Of a stretch of DNA of 64,000 bases, positions 11,350 through 21,483 are shown piece by piece (positions within the stretch are counted from its first letter, which is position 1; each line of letters starts with the position of its first letter). Position numbers and translations under genes: made by a program. The notes below the pieces were generated by a model. It was not told the DNA's origin, searched no databases, and saw only the letters and a list, made by a program, of their open reading frames with translations. The stretch covers positions 77,462,705 to 77,526,704 of the forward strand of contig CP136067.1 in NCBI GenBank assembly GCA_032622095.1, given 5' to 3'. The stretch comes from Siphonodentalium dalli. Lineage: Eukaryota > Mollusca > Scaphopoda > Gadilida > Siphonodentaliidae.

Positions 11350-12110
11350 TGTAATCATCAGTGAATATGAAGTCACACATAAACTGAAAAACATAATATA
11401 CATAGAGCTCATACAGATTTCAATTGAATTAATTCAGGTATACAATATATAAAGGATATAACATAGTACTGAAATTCAGCATTAGAATTTAATATGTTAT
11501 TATGTATTTGTGAGTAAAATGGACATATAGCTGTACACAGCTTTACTATTTCCGATAGAATTCTACTGCCGTGCTATCGATGAATAGTCACGCCTGACTA
11601 TTTGTTTTCTATTTATAGTAACATGTTCACTTCGCGCAAATTGAATAACCCCTTGATCACACAGCCGATCTGAAATTACATTGTATATTATACTTCTTGC
11701 AATATTGTTATTTGATTATATCATGCACAGTGGGTTTGATTGATGTTGAGTCCGATTCGAGTTATTTTGTGTATTTAAATATTTCTGTCTGATTTGTTTG
11801 ACAAGCGGGCATGCAGTCTTAACTTTGAGTGAACAGTAAAACTTCCCTTTCCAATAACAATTTAGGTTCTCAAATATTTGCCAAAATGTCTTTGTTAATC
11901 CTGGATTTAACAAATAAATAAACAAGTGAACCAGAAAGACGTGGTATTAGTTGTAACTAATATAAGACAATTTTACTGCCCTGTCATCATCAAACGATTG
12001 ACGTATATATGTTGTAAACGGTGTTCACAATTCGCGGTAAATGAAAATGTGACCAAATTCAATTTAATATATTACATAATGCATGTTTCGTAGTTGATTA
12101 TGCCACAATA
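11350..12110. repeat. Diverged repeat DNA, including a partial copy of the CACGTG family
   Basis: 11530-11650 resembles 12140-12250 and 13750-13840 (shared TTTTCTATTTATAGTAACA and CTACTGCC/CTACT blocks) but lacks the CACGTG end. The remainder, including 11690-11990, shows weaker resemblance to 13860-14060. No coding sequence. Confidence 0.45.
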
Positions 12111-12111
12111 G

Positions 12112-12250
12112 TATATCTCACGTGACTTTCGGACTGGCTGAACACTGCTACACTATTTTCATATCGATAGTAGCCCGGTAGGATTCCTACTCGTCTACTA
12201 TTCATTTTCTATTTAAAGTAACAGACTCATTTCGTGACAATTCTGAAACT
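12112..12250 (+). repeat. TCACGTGA repeat family, copy 1
   Basis: Starts ATCTCACGTGACTTTC, then GGCTG-ACACTGCTA, and ends near TAAAGTAACAGACTCATTTC. Matches 13696-13840 (+) and 14569-14770 (-). Confidence 0.65.
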
Positions 12251-12618
12251 ATACCTTGTACATTATCTGTATCGGTTAACGTATAACATAGTTATACTGC
12301 CCTATGATCGGGGAAAAGATTGCCATAAATTGTAAAATCTAAGTCATATTTCAGGTATTCGCGGCAAATACAATTTTGACACAATTAGACAGGGAAATGG
12401 TGAGAGAATTCATGCACACCAGCGCTCGATATAGTATAATAAGATAAACTAATGCATGTCTTGTCATTGATTATGTTTGGCATAATCTACTCCAAGCCAT
12501 GCACTAACTATATAATACTTCACCTCACACCTTGGTCGACCTCTGATCAGGAAGTGACATGAGCTGTGTCATATATTGGCATAGTGTTATTCTAAATTTA
12601 GCACGCTAATACATATAG

Positions 12619-12776
12619 GTTATCACCACCATGTGTGTTTCTGAGATCCGTATTCAAGTCGAGCTGCCTTCTCTGGGCAGTCTATCGACGAGTCCGTAGG
12701 ACGAGTCGATAGACAGCACAGAGAAGGCAGCGAGACTTGAATACGGATCTCGGAAACACACAGGGTGGTGATAACC
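12619..12776. repeat. Long hairpin element, ~75-bp arms
   Basis: The left arm from GGTTATCACCACC (12619) pairs with the right arm ending GGTGGTGATAACC (about 12776), with few mismatches, around a loop at CGTAG. The central CGAGTCCGTAGGACGAG is itself palindromic and resembles the centre of the smaller hairpin at 14112. Size and structure fit a MITE. Confidence 0.8.
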
Positions 12777-12779
12777 AAT

Positions 12780-13690
12780 TTATCTTACAATTCGTCCCAT
12801 AAAAATGCAATAAAACTCAATTTAAAACAGGAACTATTTTATTACGCGCAACACACAACGTACACAATTCTCAGCACGCGACGTTGTGATAAGTCAAATT
12901 CTGAGAAATTCACGTCACTATTCAAATTCACTTTGGCTGGAATCCGATTCAATGAAGAGGCGACGATATTTTCGTTTCATATGTTCGACATAATTGTCAC
13001 TTTTAACAGGATAATTGTATTATTTTATGGTGCAATCTCCTTGGATAGTGATAGTGTTGGCGAGATGCATTGCCGGAGATGACTGTCCATTCAGAGTTTT
13101 GGTGAATTTTGAACTTTCCGACACTTCGACAATCGAGTTCTGACTCGCACTAAAATAACCCATTTAGAGGAAATGCAATAAATCACGGACTTTTCGTAAG
13201 TATTCTGTTTTATATCCTTAACATAAGATAAAATTAATTTGATTTTCCCTTCTGTATTTTATCGAATAAAAATGCGTTCAGTAGCTTTTGATCAAGACCG
13301 TACTGAATTACGGGGAATTCCCTACTTCGCTAAAATAGAAATTGTCAAAATAGTCCGTATTCGTGCGCGCTGTAAATAATGTGTAAACTTCGTTCCTTTT
13401 TCGATTTCCAAACATTTTTGGGTGGTTATTTTGAGCTTTTTGGGCCCTGTCTCCACATTTTGTCAACTTTATTGAACTAATTATTGATTATTTTACATTC
13501 GTAGCACACGAGTATATTATTTTACGACTTTTAGTTGGTTATTTAGACGTTTTGTTTTGATAACAAGCCAGTTGTCGAAACGCACGTTGCCATCGAAGAT
13601 ATCCTTGTTGCCATCCAGGATACAAGATCGGAAACCGCCTAGTCGTTTTCGCGTGTATTTGATGAAATATAGCTATATTGTAAGATAAAC
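12780..13690. other. Non-coding DNA, nothing recognised
   Basis: An open frame of 105 codons at 12765-13082 starts inside the hairpin and shows no domain; I do not treat it as a gene. Confidence 0.35.
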
Positions 13691-13695
13691 TTGCA

Positions 13696-13840
13696 TATTA
13701 TATCTCACGTGACTGTATTGCGTTTTTTGATTGGCTGCATACTGCTATACTAATTTCTGATATCACCCCAGTAGCCGGCCTACTCACATACTATTATATT
13801 TCTATTTATAGTAACAGACTCATTTCGCACAATTGGATTG
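13696..13840 (+). repeat. TCACGTGA repeat family, copy 2
   Basis: Begins TATATCTCACGTGACTG with TTGGCTGCATACTGCTATAC and ends in TTATAGTAACAGACTCATTT, colinear with the copy at 12112. Confidence 0.7.
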
Positions 13841-14111
13841 ACACTTGAATCGGATTAATACCTGATTGACACTGACACATGGCCAATCTGCAGCTATATT
13901 GTACGTTACTTGTTCCAATATCGTATACACTAGACTTAGTGATGAATATTAATGATCTTATATACCATACTTTAGTGTCTGGTCGTAGATATATATCCAA
14001 TATATTCAAATAGTTTGTCCGTTTAATAGTCCTAATTTTTGAGCGACTGGTATATATAATACTGTATAGATATTACATGGCTTGGAGTTGACTTTGCCAA
14101 CATAGCGGGAT

Positions 14112-14155
14112 GAGGAATAGTCCACGAGCCGTAGGCGAGTGGACTAATGATCCTC
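14112..14155. repeat. Short hairpin with GAGCCGTAGGCGAG centre
   Basis: GAGGAATAGTCCAC pairs with GTGGACTAATGATCCTC around CGAGCCGTAGGCGA. Centre related to that of 12619-12776. Confidence 0.65.
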
Positions 14156-14164
14156 GGGTACCAC

Positions 14165-14565
14165 TATTATGGCATAGTGTCACAATTTATTTACCGTGAA
14201 ACTTTTGACGATGGAAGGGAAGCAATGCTATGTTATTCGTTACATATAACAGCATACCTTCATGATTCATTTCTATAAATACGTCATTAGCAAAGACGTT
14301 TTGGCGAAATTTCTGAAGTTAACCTGTATAACTTCGGTGAAAATTGAAACGGAAGTTACAAATAACGTTCATTGGCATTAAAACATTAGGAATGTCCGCT
14401 TGCCAATCAAACGGACAAACTATTACATGCATTGGATAACTATGATCCGGCAGTTGTAACTTGTAAGATCGTTAAAATTCACCAATAAGTCTAATGGTGT
14501 ACCGATATTGCAGCAAATGTCGTACACTGTATAGTTTCCGATTAGCCGTGTCTTCAGGCTGCAAT
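14165..14565. other. Non-coding DNA, nothing recognised
   Basis: No exon or clear repeat. Confidence 0.35.
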
Positions 14566-14568
14566 CCG

Positions 14569-14770
14569 TTTACGCGAAATGAGTCTGTTACTATACATAG
14601 AAAAAGTATAGTAGGCGATTAGGATTCCAAATGGGGTACTATCGTAAAATATTATAGCAGTGTGCAGCCAATCAGAACGCGAGAAAGTCACGTGATATAT
14701 AATATCGTAAAATAGTATAGCAGTGTGCAGCCAATCAGAATGCGAGAAAGTCACGTGATATAATATAATA
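14569..14770 (-). repeat. TCACGTGA repeat family, copy 3, with internal 63-bp duplication
   Basis: Reverse-oriented copy. The end carrying GCAGCCAATCAGAA and AAAGTCACGTGA is present twice, 63 bp apart (TCACGTGA at 14688 and 14751). CCAAT and CACGTG side by side make a promoter-like pair, repeated. Confidence 0.7.
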
Positions 14771-14832
14771 GAATAAATGTTGTCAATCAAGACGCCCTGA
14801 CGGACAGAATAATTGGTGTAAACCCTTTATTA

Positions 14833-15900
14833 TGCCCCCGACTTGAAGTCGGCGGGTATACAGTCGACGTCTCCGTCCGTACGTCCGTACATCCGTACTT
14901 CCGTCCGTCCGTACAAACATTTTGCATTATTGTTCAGCAACCGCTGGGCAGATTTAACTGATATTTGGTATGGTGATAGAGCAGCATGGGGGAACAGCTA
15001 CATGCATAGCGGGGGTTTCGTCCACCCATTTTCACCAGAGTTATGGCCTTTTTTTTACTTAGAAAATTCAATTTTGTCCGTCCATACAAACATTTTGCAT
15101 TGTTCAGCAACCGCTGGGCAGATTTAGCTGATATTTGGTATGGTGATAGAGCAGCATGGGGGAACAGCTACATGCATAGCGCGGGTTTCGTCCACCCATT
15201 TTCGCCAGAGTTATGGCCCTTTTTTCACTTAGAAAATTCAATTTTTCTCTTTGTTTTTTTGGTTTCCAGATAGCGTGAGCTTTGGTTGTACGATTGCAAA
15301 TCCCGTATTTTTGTGGATCAGTTATATGAAAATACATGTCAAGTGCGAATTTGGGTATGATCTGATGATTTTTGCCAGAGTCATGGCCCTTTTTTCAACT
15401 TAGAAAATTTCAATTTTGTCCGTCCGTACAAACATTTTGCATTATTGTTCAGCAACCGCTGGGCAGATTTAGCTGATATTTGGTATGGCGATAGAGCAGC
15501 ATGGGGGAACAGCTACATGCATAGCGCGAGTTTCGTCCATCCATTTTCACTAGAGTTATGGCCCTTTTTTTCTTAGAAAATATTTTTCTAGTTTTTTGGG
15601 TTTCCAAATGATAGCGTGAGCTTTGGTGGTACGATTGCAAATCCCGTATTTTTGTGGATCAGTTATATGAAAATACATGTCAAGTGCGAATTTGGGTATG
15701 ATCTGATAATTTTTGCCAGAGTTATGGCCCTTTTTTCAACTTAGAAAATTTGAATTTTTGCTTGTTTTTGGGTTTCCGGATCGCTTGTTTTTTGGTTTCC
15801 GGAATTTCTAGTACGAACTTCTTTTGGAATGGTCATATAGACTTCCTCGGATATCCGCAGTTTCGTCCATGCTTAATCCGAATTGCTACCGTCGGGGGCA
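14833..15900. mobile_element. 1.07-kb non-autonomous element with TGCCCCCGAC ends
   Basis: Left end TGCCCCCGAC (14833-14842) is matched by right end GTCGGGGGCA (15891-15900). Inside are three copies of a unit starting ACAAACATTTTGCATT (near 14913, 15086, 15428) and two copies of a second unit with GTACGATTGCAAATCCCGTA (near 15288 and 15629), alternating with CGTCCGTCC runs. Short open frames follow the repeats and are not genes. No transposase is present. Confidence 0.65.
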
Positions 15901-16548
15901 AATGCCACGCGACAGCGTACCTCTTGTTCCGAAGGTACGAAGGTCCAATATATACTCCGAATGTCCAATTTTACGAATGTCCAGTAAACTGAAGATCCCA
16001 TATATTACGAAGGTCCAATGCACCGAAGGTCCGATACTCCGAATGTCCAATAATCCGAAGGTCGATACTACGACGGTCCGATACCTCGAAGGTCCGATAC
16101 AAAAGTCACAACTATATCTTTCGTAATTTTCCTTGAAGCGACTGATAATTTTCGAACCTCATATTGCGTGAACATGTATGGTTTTTATGTCACGTTGGGT
16201 TGATAACATATGTCATGTGTGCGTGGAATACTTATAGATACCGGCCATGTGCATTAGTCAAAAGATTCATTATTTCGAAAAAGAAATGGTTCTATTGTTC
16301 TTCGACGTCAAAGCATTCCTTTTTGGTTTTTCTGCCACCATATGGTTAGACTGAAGAGCATTTGTCTCAAGAATGTGCGGTAAATCTTACTTCGTTGACT
16401 TTCACTCATATATATTACTTAGTGCAGTCAGTTTAACTATTTTCATTTTTCATAACGCAATTTCTTCAGTTTGCTAATTAGGACATAATGGACCGAATTT
16501 TTTTTATTGTGGCCCCAATACAATTTCATAGATACAAGAAAGAGGATT

Positions 16549-16876
16549 GCTCTCGAGCAACGTGAATTTAGTTCCTTATTCCTCATATATCAGAACATTA
16601 CCAGAATGAACACAAACTCGTTCATAGCCACTTTGGCCAAAGATCTAGGGGCGAAAATGTTTTGTGTTGAGTTTGAAAAAGTGAGTCGAGAAGTGATCCA
16701 ACGCTGCTCGGGTCGAAAAATATTAGGGCAACTTTTCGACCCACTTTTTCAACCTCGACCCAACTTTTTTCAGCCCAAAATGTTTGGTCGAGGTGACGAT
16801 GAACGAATTTGAGGTCATTCCGGTCAATTTTGATATATGGTGAATAAGGAACAATATTCACGTCGCTTGCTCTCAT
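16549..16876. mobile_element. Hairpin MITE nested in the fold-back element
   Basis: GAGCAACGTGAATTTAGTTCC (16555 on) pairs with the reverse strand near 16850-16876; arms of about 140 bp pair through to a loop near 16700-16730. An open frame of 101 codons runs through it but is explained by the inverted structure. Confidence 0.7.
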
Positions 16877-17003
16877 CTATATAAGGCCCACTGGGACGAT
16901 GCGGAACCTCAGAACCCATCAGTCACGACAATGGACATTGCATCGGCAGACACGTCAACCAGAGTAATCGGTCTTCGGAGTATAAAACTTCCGAGTATTA
17001 TAA

Positions 17004-17077
17004 TGTCCGATATTCCGAAGTGTTAATACTCAGAAGTTATAATCCTTCTGAGTATTAACACTTCGGAATATCGGACA
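17004..17077. repeat. Perfect 33-bp inverted repeat
   Basis: 17004-17036 and 17045-17077 are exact reverse complements, with an 8-base loop. The arms contain CCGATATTCCGAAG, the same vocabulary as the flanking fold-back repeats. Confidence 0.9.
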
Positions 17078-17229
17078 TTCGTATTATTGAACCTTCTGAA
17101 AAATCGGAACTTCGTAGTATCAGAATATCGGACCTTCCGTAGTATCGGAATATCGGACCTTCATAGTATCGGATTATCGGCCCTTCGTAGTATCGGAATA
17201 TCGGACCTTGGTTCTTCGGAATAAAAGTA

Positions 17230-18590
17230 CGTAACCGAATAATTACAGTATAATAAACAAAGAACATAATAAAATAGTGAAAAGGAAGTTTTGTTTTATT
17301 AGACACGAAACAAGTTATTTCGGTTTCACCTCCTTCGATGAGTTTAATTAAAATCCTCTTGGTTGTGCATGGTAGTTTGTATTGGCGATATCATAACTTC
17401 CTTTTCGGATTTCATCGAAAATAAACATGGCAGCTTCTCAAATTCCTCCTCTCGGGTCACTAGTTTGGTTTAAATCCACTTGCGCGTCTCCATTTTGTTG
17501 TTTGTTGTCGCTTACGTATTATCTCGACGAATGTCGTTCACCGAAGACGCCGAGAGTTATCTCGCCGAGGTGGTAATTATGTTGCTAGTCATTATTATCT
17601 CAACCGTGCGTTATCCATATAATGGCTGACAAAATAATGACCACCTCGGAAAGAGGAAAAAAACCCTGGTTAAGTGATCCTGGTAATGTTCTATTAGTAT
17701 GGTGGGTGCTGCTGAATTAACATGATGCTGTTTAGAATTTGTACCGTTATTTTTCTAAGTTGTCATTTTCACGACTTGTGGCTAATGTGAACCAATGGAG
17801 AAAAGCCATTATACGAAGTACATATTATGTTTATAACGCATTCAAAAACATAGATAGTGTAAGCTATTTAAAGACACTTGGCGGTTTATGCTCACGTTTA
17901 TTTTATTGCGGTCAGGTCCCAAGGATCAACAAAGGTCGATATTCAGAAATTTCGGGTCCCGAACATTTTTCGGCATGGGACAATACTGAATGTTCCTTGT
18001 TAATTTATTTATGTTAGTATTTTAATGATATGGTAGAAGTAGAAAACCTATGTTTCACTTGTGTGCGAACATTTGAAAATAGCTGTGATAACGACAAGAC
18101 TTTTTGAGAGCATATGGAACCGGTATATCAATATACCCTGTAGTTATCAACATAACCTACACTTCTTTCCAAAATTACGTCGGCAAAATTTTGAGGATCG
18201 AATGAGACATTGTCCGTTTAAATAATGACTCTTTTGATTATTACAAAATGGCCACAATCAAGATTGCTATTCCTGTCGCTTTTGCAAACACACGTGCAGC
18301 CATTATTAAAATATTTAAAAATATATATGTTCACGAATATTCCATGCACACACTGGCTAGTTCTTAAATCTGATTAGCCAAACACAGCAAATAACAACTT
18401 CAGAAAAAAACAATTTAGTAGGACCCACCAGCATCATAGCCAATTAGCAGGACTACTTAACGGAAATATCGTTAAGGTGTCTTCCAGTCGGCGAACGACA
18501 TTCGACATGTTAATCATCCAGTGACATCAAAAGGGGAGAATCCCACCGTCAGAACGACAACGCATTCGACGGGGAATTGAGATTGTTTTT
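17230..18590. other. Non-coding DNA, nothing recognised
   Basis: No supported exon. A small inverted pair (GAGGTGGTAATTAT, near 17567, and AATAATGACCACCTC, near 17632) is present. Confidence 0.35.
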
Positions 18591-18594
18591 TATG

Positions 18595-18984
18595 TTAACC
18601 CTTTACCCAACAGAACGGCCCTGTGCCAATGCATTCTCTTATATATGCGAGTCGACCATAGGTCGCCTCGCATATATAAGAGAATGCATTGGCTTAACAC
18701 ATTAAAAATTAAAAAATTGTTAAAGAATACAAGAAAAAATTGTAAAAAAAGTTTTTTTTTAGGCCAATGCATTCTCTTATATATGCGAGGCGACCTATGG
18801 TCGACTCGCATATATAAGAGAATGCATTGGCACAGGGCATAAATGTAACTATTACAATGTGGTCAAGGAGCCGGTTCCAATGATATCCATATTTGTATGG
18901 TTCTATTGAGACAGATCGAAGATATTTTAGGCTGTTGAAGCTTTATTTGACCGGTTTTGGCCGCTTTGTTGGGTAAAGGGTTAA
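18595..18984. mobile_element. piggyBac-like MITE flanked by TTAA
   Basis: TTAA at 18595-18598 and at 18981-18984 bracket a 382-bp body whose ends are inverted: CCCTTTACCCAACA on the left and TGTTGGGTAAAGGG (one mismatch) on the right. TTAA target sites with CCC-starting ends are the signature of piggyBac elements. There is no transposase. The body holds two hairpins (18623-18693 and 18763-18833) that are also reverse complements of each other. Confidence 0.8.
18623..18833. repeat. Palindrome of palindromes: four copies of a ~27-bp arm
   Basis: CCAATGCATTCTCTTATATA occurs four times, in alternating orientation. Each 71-bp half (18623-18693; 18763-18833) is a hairpin closing at GTCGACCATAGGTCGC, and the halves mirror each other exactly around an A/T-rich spacer (18694-18762). 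Confidence 0.9.
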
Positions 18985-18989
18985 AATAA

Positions 18990-19370
18990 GAATCTTTCTT
19001 ACCTTTTGTCAAAAGAGTACAAAAATTACCATATTTGGAACATTTACCCACCCCCACATAGCGGATGCTAAGCGAGACATATCCAACAGTTGGTTGGAGA
19101 TGTACCACTTGTACAATTGGAGCCTAAATCTAATTTTCCAGATTTTGGTTTGGTTCAAAGGGGAGTGCGGTTGGAAATTCCTAGTTGGACACATAACCAA
19201 ACAGAAACTACATTTTTATACGTCATTTTTAAATATAACATGTTAATCGCCAAGAATAAAAAAAAAATCTTAAATGATACAGATTGGCATGCGTTCGCCC
19301 AACATCAAACAGAAAAAAATCAGGCAAAACAGAAAGAAAACAAAAATAAAAACAAGGAATCCAGTTGAAG
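18990..19370. other. Non-coding DNA, nothing recognised
   Basis: A-rich tail near 19258-19350 could be the start of a retroposed segment, but nothing is identifiable. Confidence 0.3.
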
Positions 19371-19374
19371 AATG

Positions 19375-20075
19375 CTAACCCGAAAAGTGATGCAGAACAT
19401 TGTACAATAGACTGAAACTGCCCTTCTAAAAATAACATCGGATCTCCTCGTTGTGTGTGACGATGGTCTTGTGTCTATCTATCCTCTGCCTCATGGATCT
19501 AAGCGCAGCATTCGATACGCTCGACCATGGCATTCTACTCAAGCGCCTCGAGAACTATTTTGGTATATCTGGAACGGACCTTGAGTTGTTAAGATCATAT
19601 GTGTCAGGTCGTCGTATTCAGAGAGCTTTGTCGACAATCACTTAACAAAAAATTACAATCTTGAATTTGGTGTGCCCCAGGGATAAGTCATTGGTCCTTT
19701 GTTATATCTTTTGTACACCCAGTTGTATATCCCGGGTAAACTCGGCGAAGAAGCTTCCATCGTCAACACCGTCCAGCATTGTTTCCCATCCGTCAAATCC
19801 TGGATGAATGTCAGCAAAACTGAAACTCAAAGATAAGAAAACCGAAATAGCCGAATAGTCAAATTATGACTTCCAAGATTAAAAAAAGAGTACCTGAGCT
19901 GATTCTGATTTGCCACATTCAGGATTATTTGGACCAGCTTCCGTATCTTCGTCGGACTAATCTATCTCGCTCACACCACACAGTCTTCTACGCAGCTTGT
20001 GAGAAGGGTCCCACCAATTGGAATGTTTCAAACAATACATATTCCGGTGTTCAGCTCACGTTTTTGTCTTGAAAG
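19375..20075 (+). pseudogene. CR1/Jockey-like non-LTR reverse transcriptase remnant
   Basis: The frame from 19412 reads TETALLKITSDLL and then LMDLSAAFDTLDHGILLKRL (RT motif A, normally LLDLSAAFDTVDH), followed by YFGISG and a SYVSGR block. After a stop at 19642 a shifted frame gives FGVPQG, a stop, then VIGPLLYLLYT (motif B). The segment that should hold the catalytic YADD is deleted, and PSVKSWMNVSKTE resumes the downstream part. Stops and frameshifts make it dead. The C-terminal part (19866-20072) may contain a decayed LWNSLP-type end (PTNWNVSN), with low certainty. It lies 1.4 kb upstream of an unrelated, younger RT. Confidence 0.8.
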
Positions 20076-20463
20076 CTGGGAATTCTTATCCTTATTCTTT
20101 GCGAGCTTCATTCGTGGTATCCTATGGAATAATTCAGCGGTTACATATGGGATATTGTGATATAAACTAGAAAGTATACTAGCTTCCAGAAGGACCTCTC
20201 TATCTACGTATTTCCCAGCTATGGGGATAACAACATGTACACCTGCATGGTTATCTTCCCAGCCAGCCACGTCTCAATATATGGTTTGTCAATTCACATA
20301 CTCATCAAACGCACTGCCGTACTTCTGTATATGGCTTCGAATGTTAAAAGCCTCACATTTGAGGGATCGCTTTCTGCTAAGTCACAGAAGACCATAATGC
20401 ATAATATACCCACAATTCATGACCATGATGCTAAGAGTTATCGTCTCACCGACCAGACCCGCA

Positions 20464-20545
20464 CAGATAATAACAATACACGCGGTGTTTGTTTGTGGGA
20501 ATGGGTCATGATATGGAAATGAAATGGGACCATGACTGCACCGCC
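20464..20545 (+). repeat. Diverged inverted homologue of the 153-bp target repeat
   Basis: Reads ACAGATAATAACAATACACG then CGGTGT... and GAAATGAAATGGGACC. The reverse complement of 21331-21483 reads ACAGACAAGAACAATACTCG, CGGTGC... and GAATGAAATGGGGC. The translated blocks TDNNNTRG and TDKNNTRG also match, with a one-base indel before the MKW block. Both are therefore copies of one older sequence, possibly once coding. Confidence 0.6.
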
Positions 20546-20549
20546 CCTT

Positions 20550-21330
20550 CTTTGGGTATGTTTTAGATTAAGACAGGATCTCACGCGTGGCTTTTTTCCC
20601 CTTGTATGCTAAGATTTTATCCTGTTTGGAAGCCGTTTTTAATCAACTGGACCAGGTCACCATTGGATACTACTATATACCCCCCCCCCCCAACACGGGG
20701 TGTAGTCTTAAAGACGATGCCTTTGATAGTTGGTCTATATGCAATACTCGCGCTGGGTGGTGGTCGGTATGGTTCAAGAAAGTACGAATGCCATCAACAC
20801 AAGGGTGACATATTCAACGCGAAGAACAACCAGAGGAATGTTACGTTAATGGGATCGTGTAATCAGTTCAACATACGTTGGGTATACCAAGTTATTTCCT
20901 GTCAACATCACCATTCCGACCATTTGCCTGCATGAGACATATTAACTATACTATATACACAAGTTATCCCGTATGACCATAAAGGTCAGTTTCGACCTTT
21001 GAATGATTCGCCCAACGTTCACAACCATTGCCGTCGAGACTGTAAATTGTTCTTGAAACACACATAATGAAATAAATGGACATCAGTTCCTGACATTTTC
21101 TTGAATAATACCGACCACATTATGCCACTAACCCTCAGAGAGGATAACAACAACGCATACTTTCATTCTATAAAAACATTATCCTTTAACCCACCCGACT
21201 GTTCTGGGGAGGCTAGAATAGTATTATCCAGACAAAATATACGTCTGGCCAGGTTGATTCACAACCGCTTCGAAACGGATGTGGAAAACAATCTTGCCAA
21301 ACCAAAATCACCGACACGCATGCCATGCTA
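20550..21330. other. Non-coding DNA, nothing recognised
   Basis: Contains a run of C near 20683 and short frames without domains. Confidence 0.35.
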
Positions 21331-21483
21331 TATCTGAAACATACACATGGTGTAGGGGTGGTGTATACCGTAGCCCCATTTCATTCCCACTATCATGGCA
21401 CATGTCCACCAACTAGCACCGCGAGTATTGTTCTTGTCTGTTGTGAGCTCTTCATCGAGGCGATTGCGGGACGTCACACATAT
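21331..21483. repeat. 153-bp direct repeat, upstream copy (target duplication)
   Basis: Identical to 24381-24533 except two substitutions (21340 C versus 24390 G; 21460 G versus 24510 A). It immediately precedes the truncated RT element and is read as a long target-site duplication. Confidence 0.9.

Larger units (their letters stand above)
15925..17222. mobile_element. Fold-back element with tandem-repeat ends (CGAAGGTCC)
   Basis: Left end 15925-16105 is a degenerate tandem of about 17 bp (variants of CCGAAGGTCCGATACT). Right end 17093-17222 is the same tandem in reverse complement (variants of AGTATCGGAATATCGGACCTT). Inverted ends made of imperfect short tandem repeats are the hallmark of Foldback/Galileo-type DNA elements. 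The interior contains a nested MITE (16549-16876) and a perfect hairpin (17004-17077). No transposase domain was seen. Confidence 0.6.

Noticed and set aside
12686-12709. CGACGAGTCCGTAGGACGAG resembles the stem II region of a hammerhead ribozyme
   Set aside because: The conserved CUGANGA and GAAA core strings are not intact; the sequence is explained by the loop of the 158-bp hairpin.
16507-16812. 101-codon open frame in the fold-back element
   Set aside because: It spans both arms of the nested MITE hairpin and shows no domain.
18131-18147. ATACCCTGTAGTTATC resembles the 5' part of miR-10, a Hox-cluster microRNA
   Set aside because: Only the first ten bases fit, and no complementary arm lies within 100 bases on either side, so no precursor hairpin forms.
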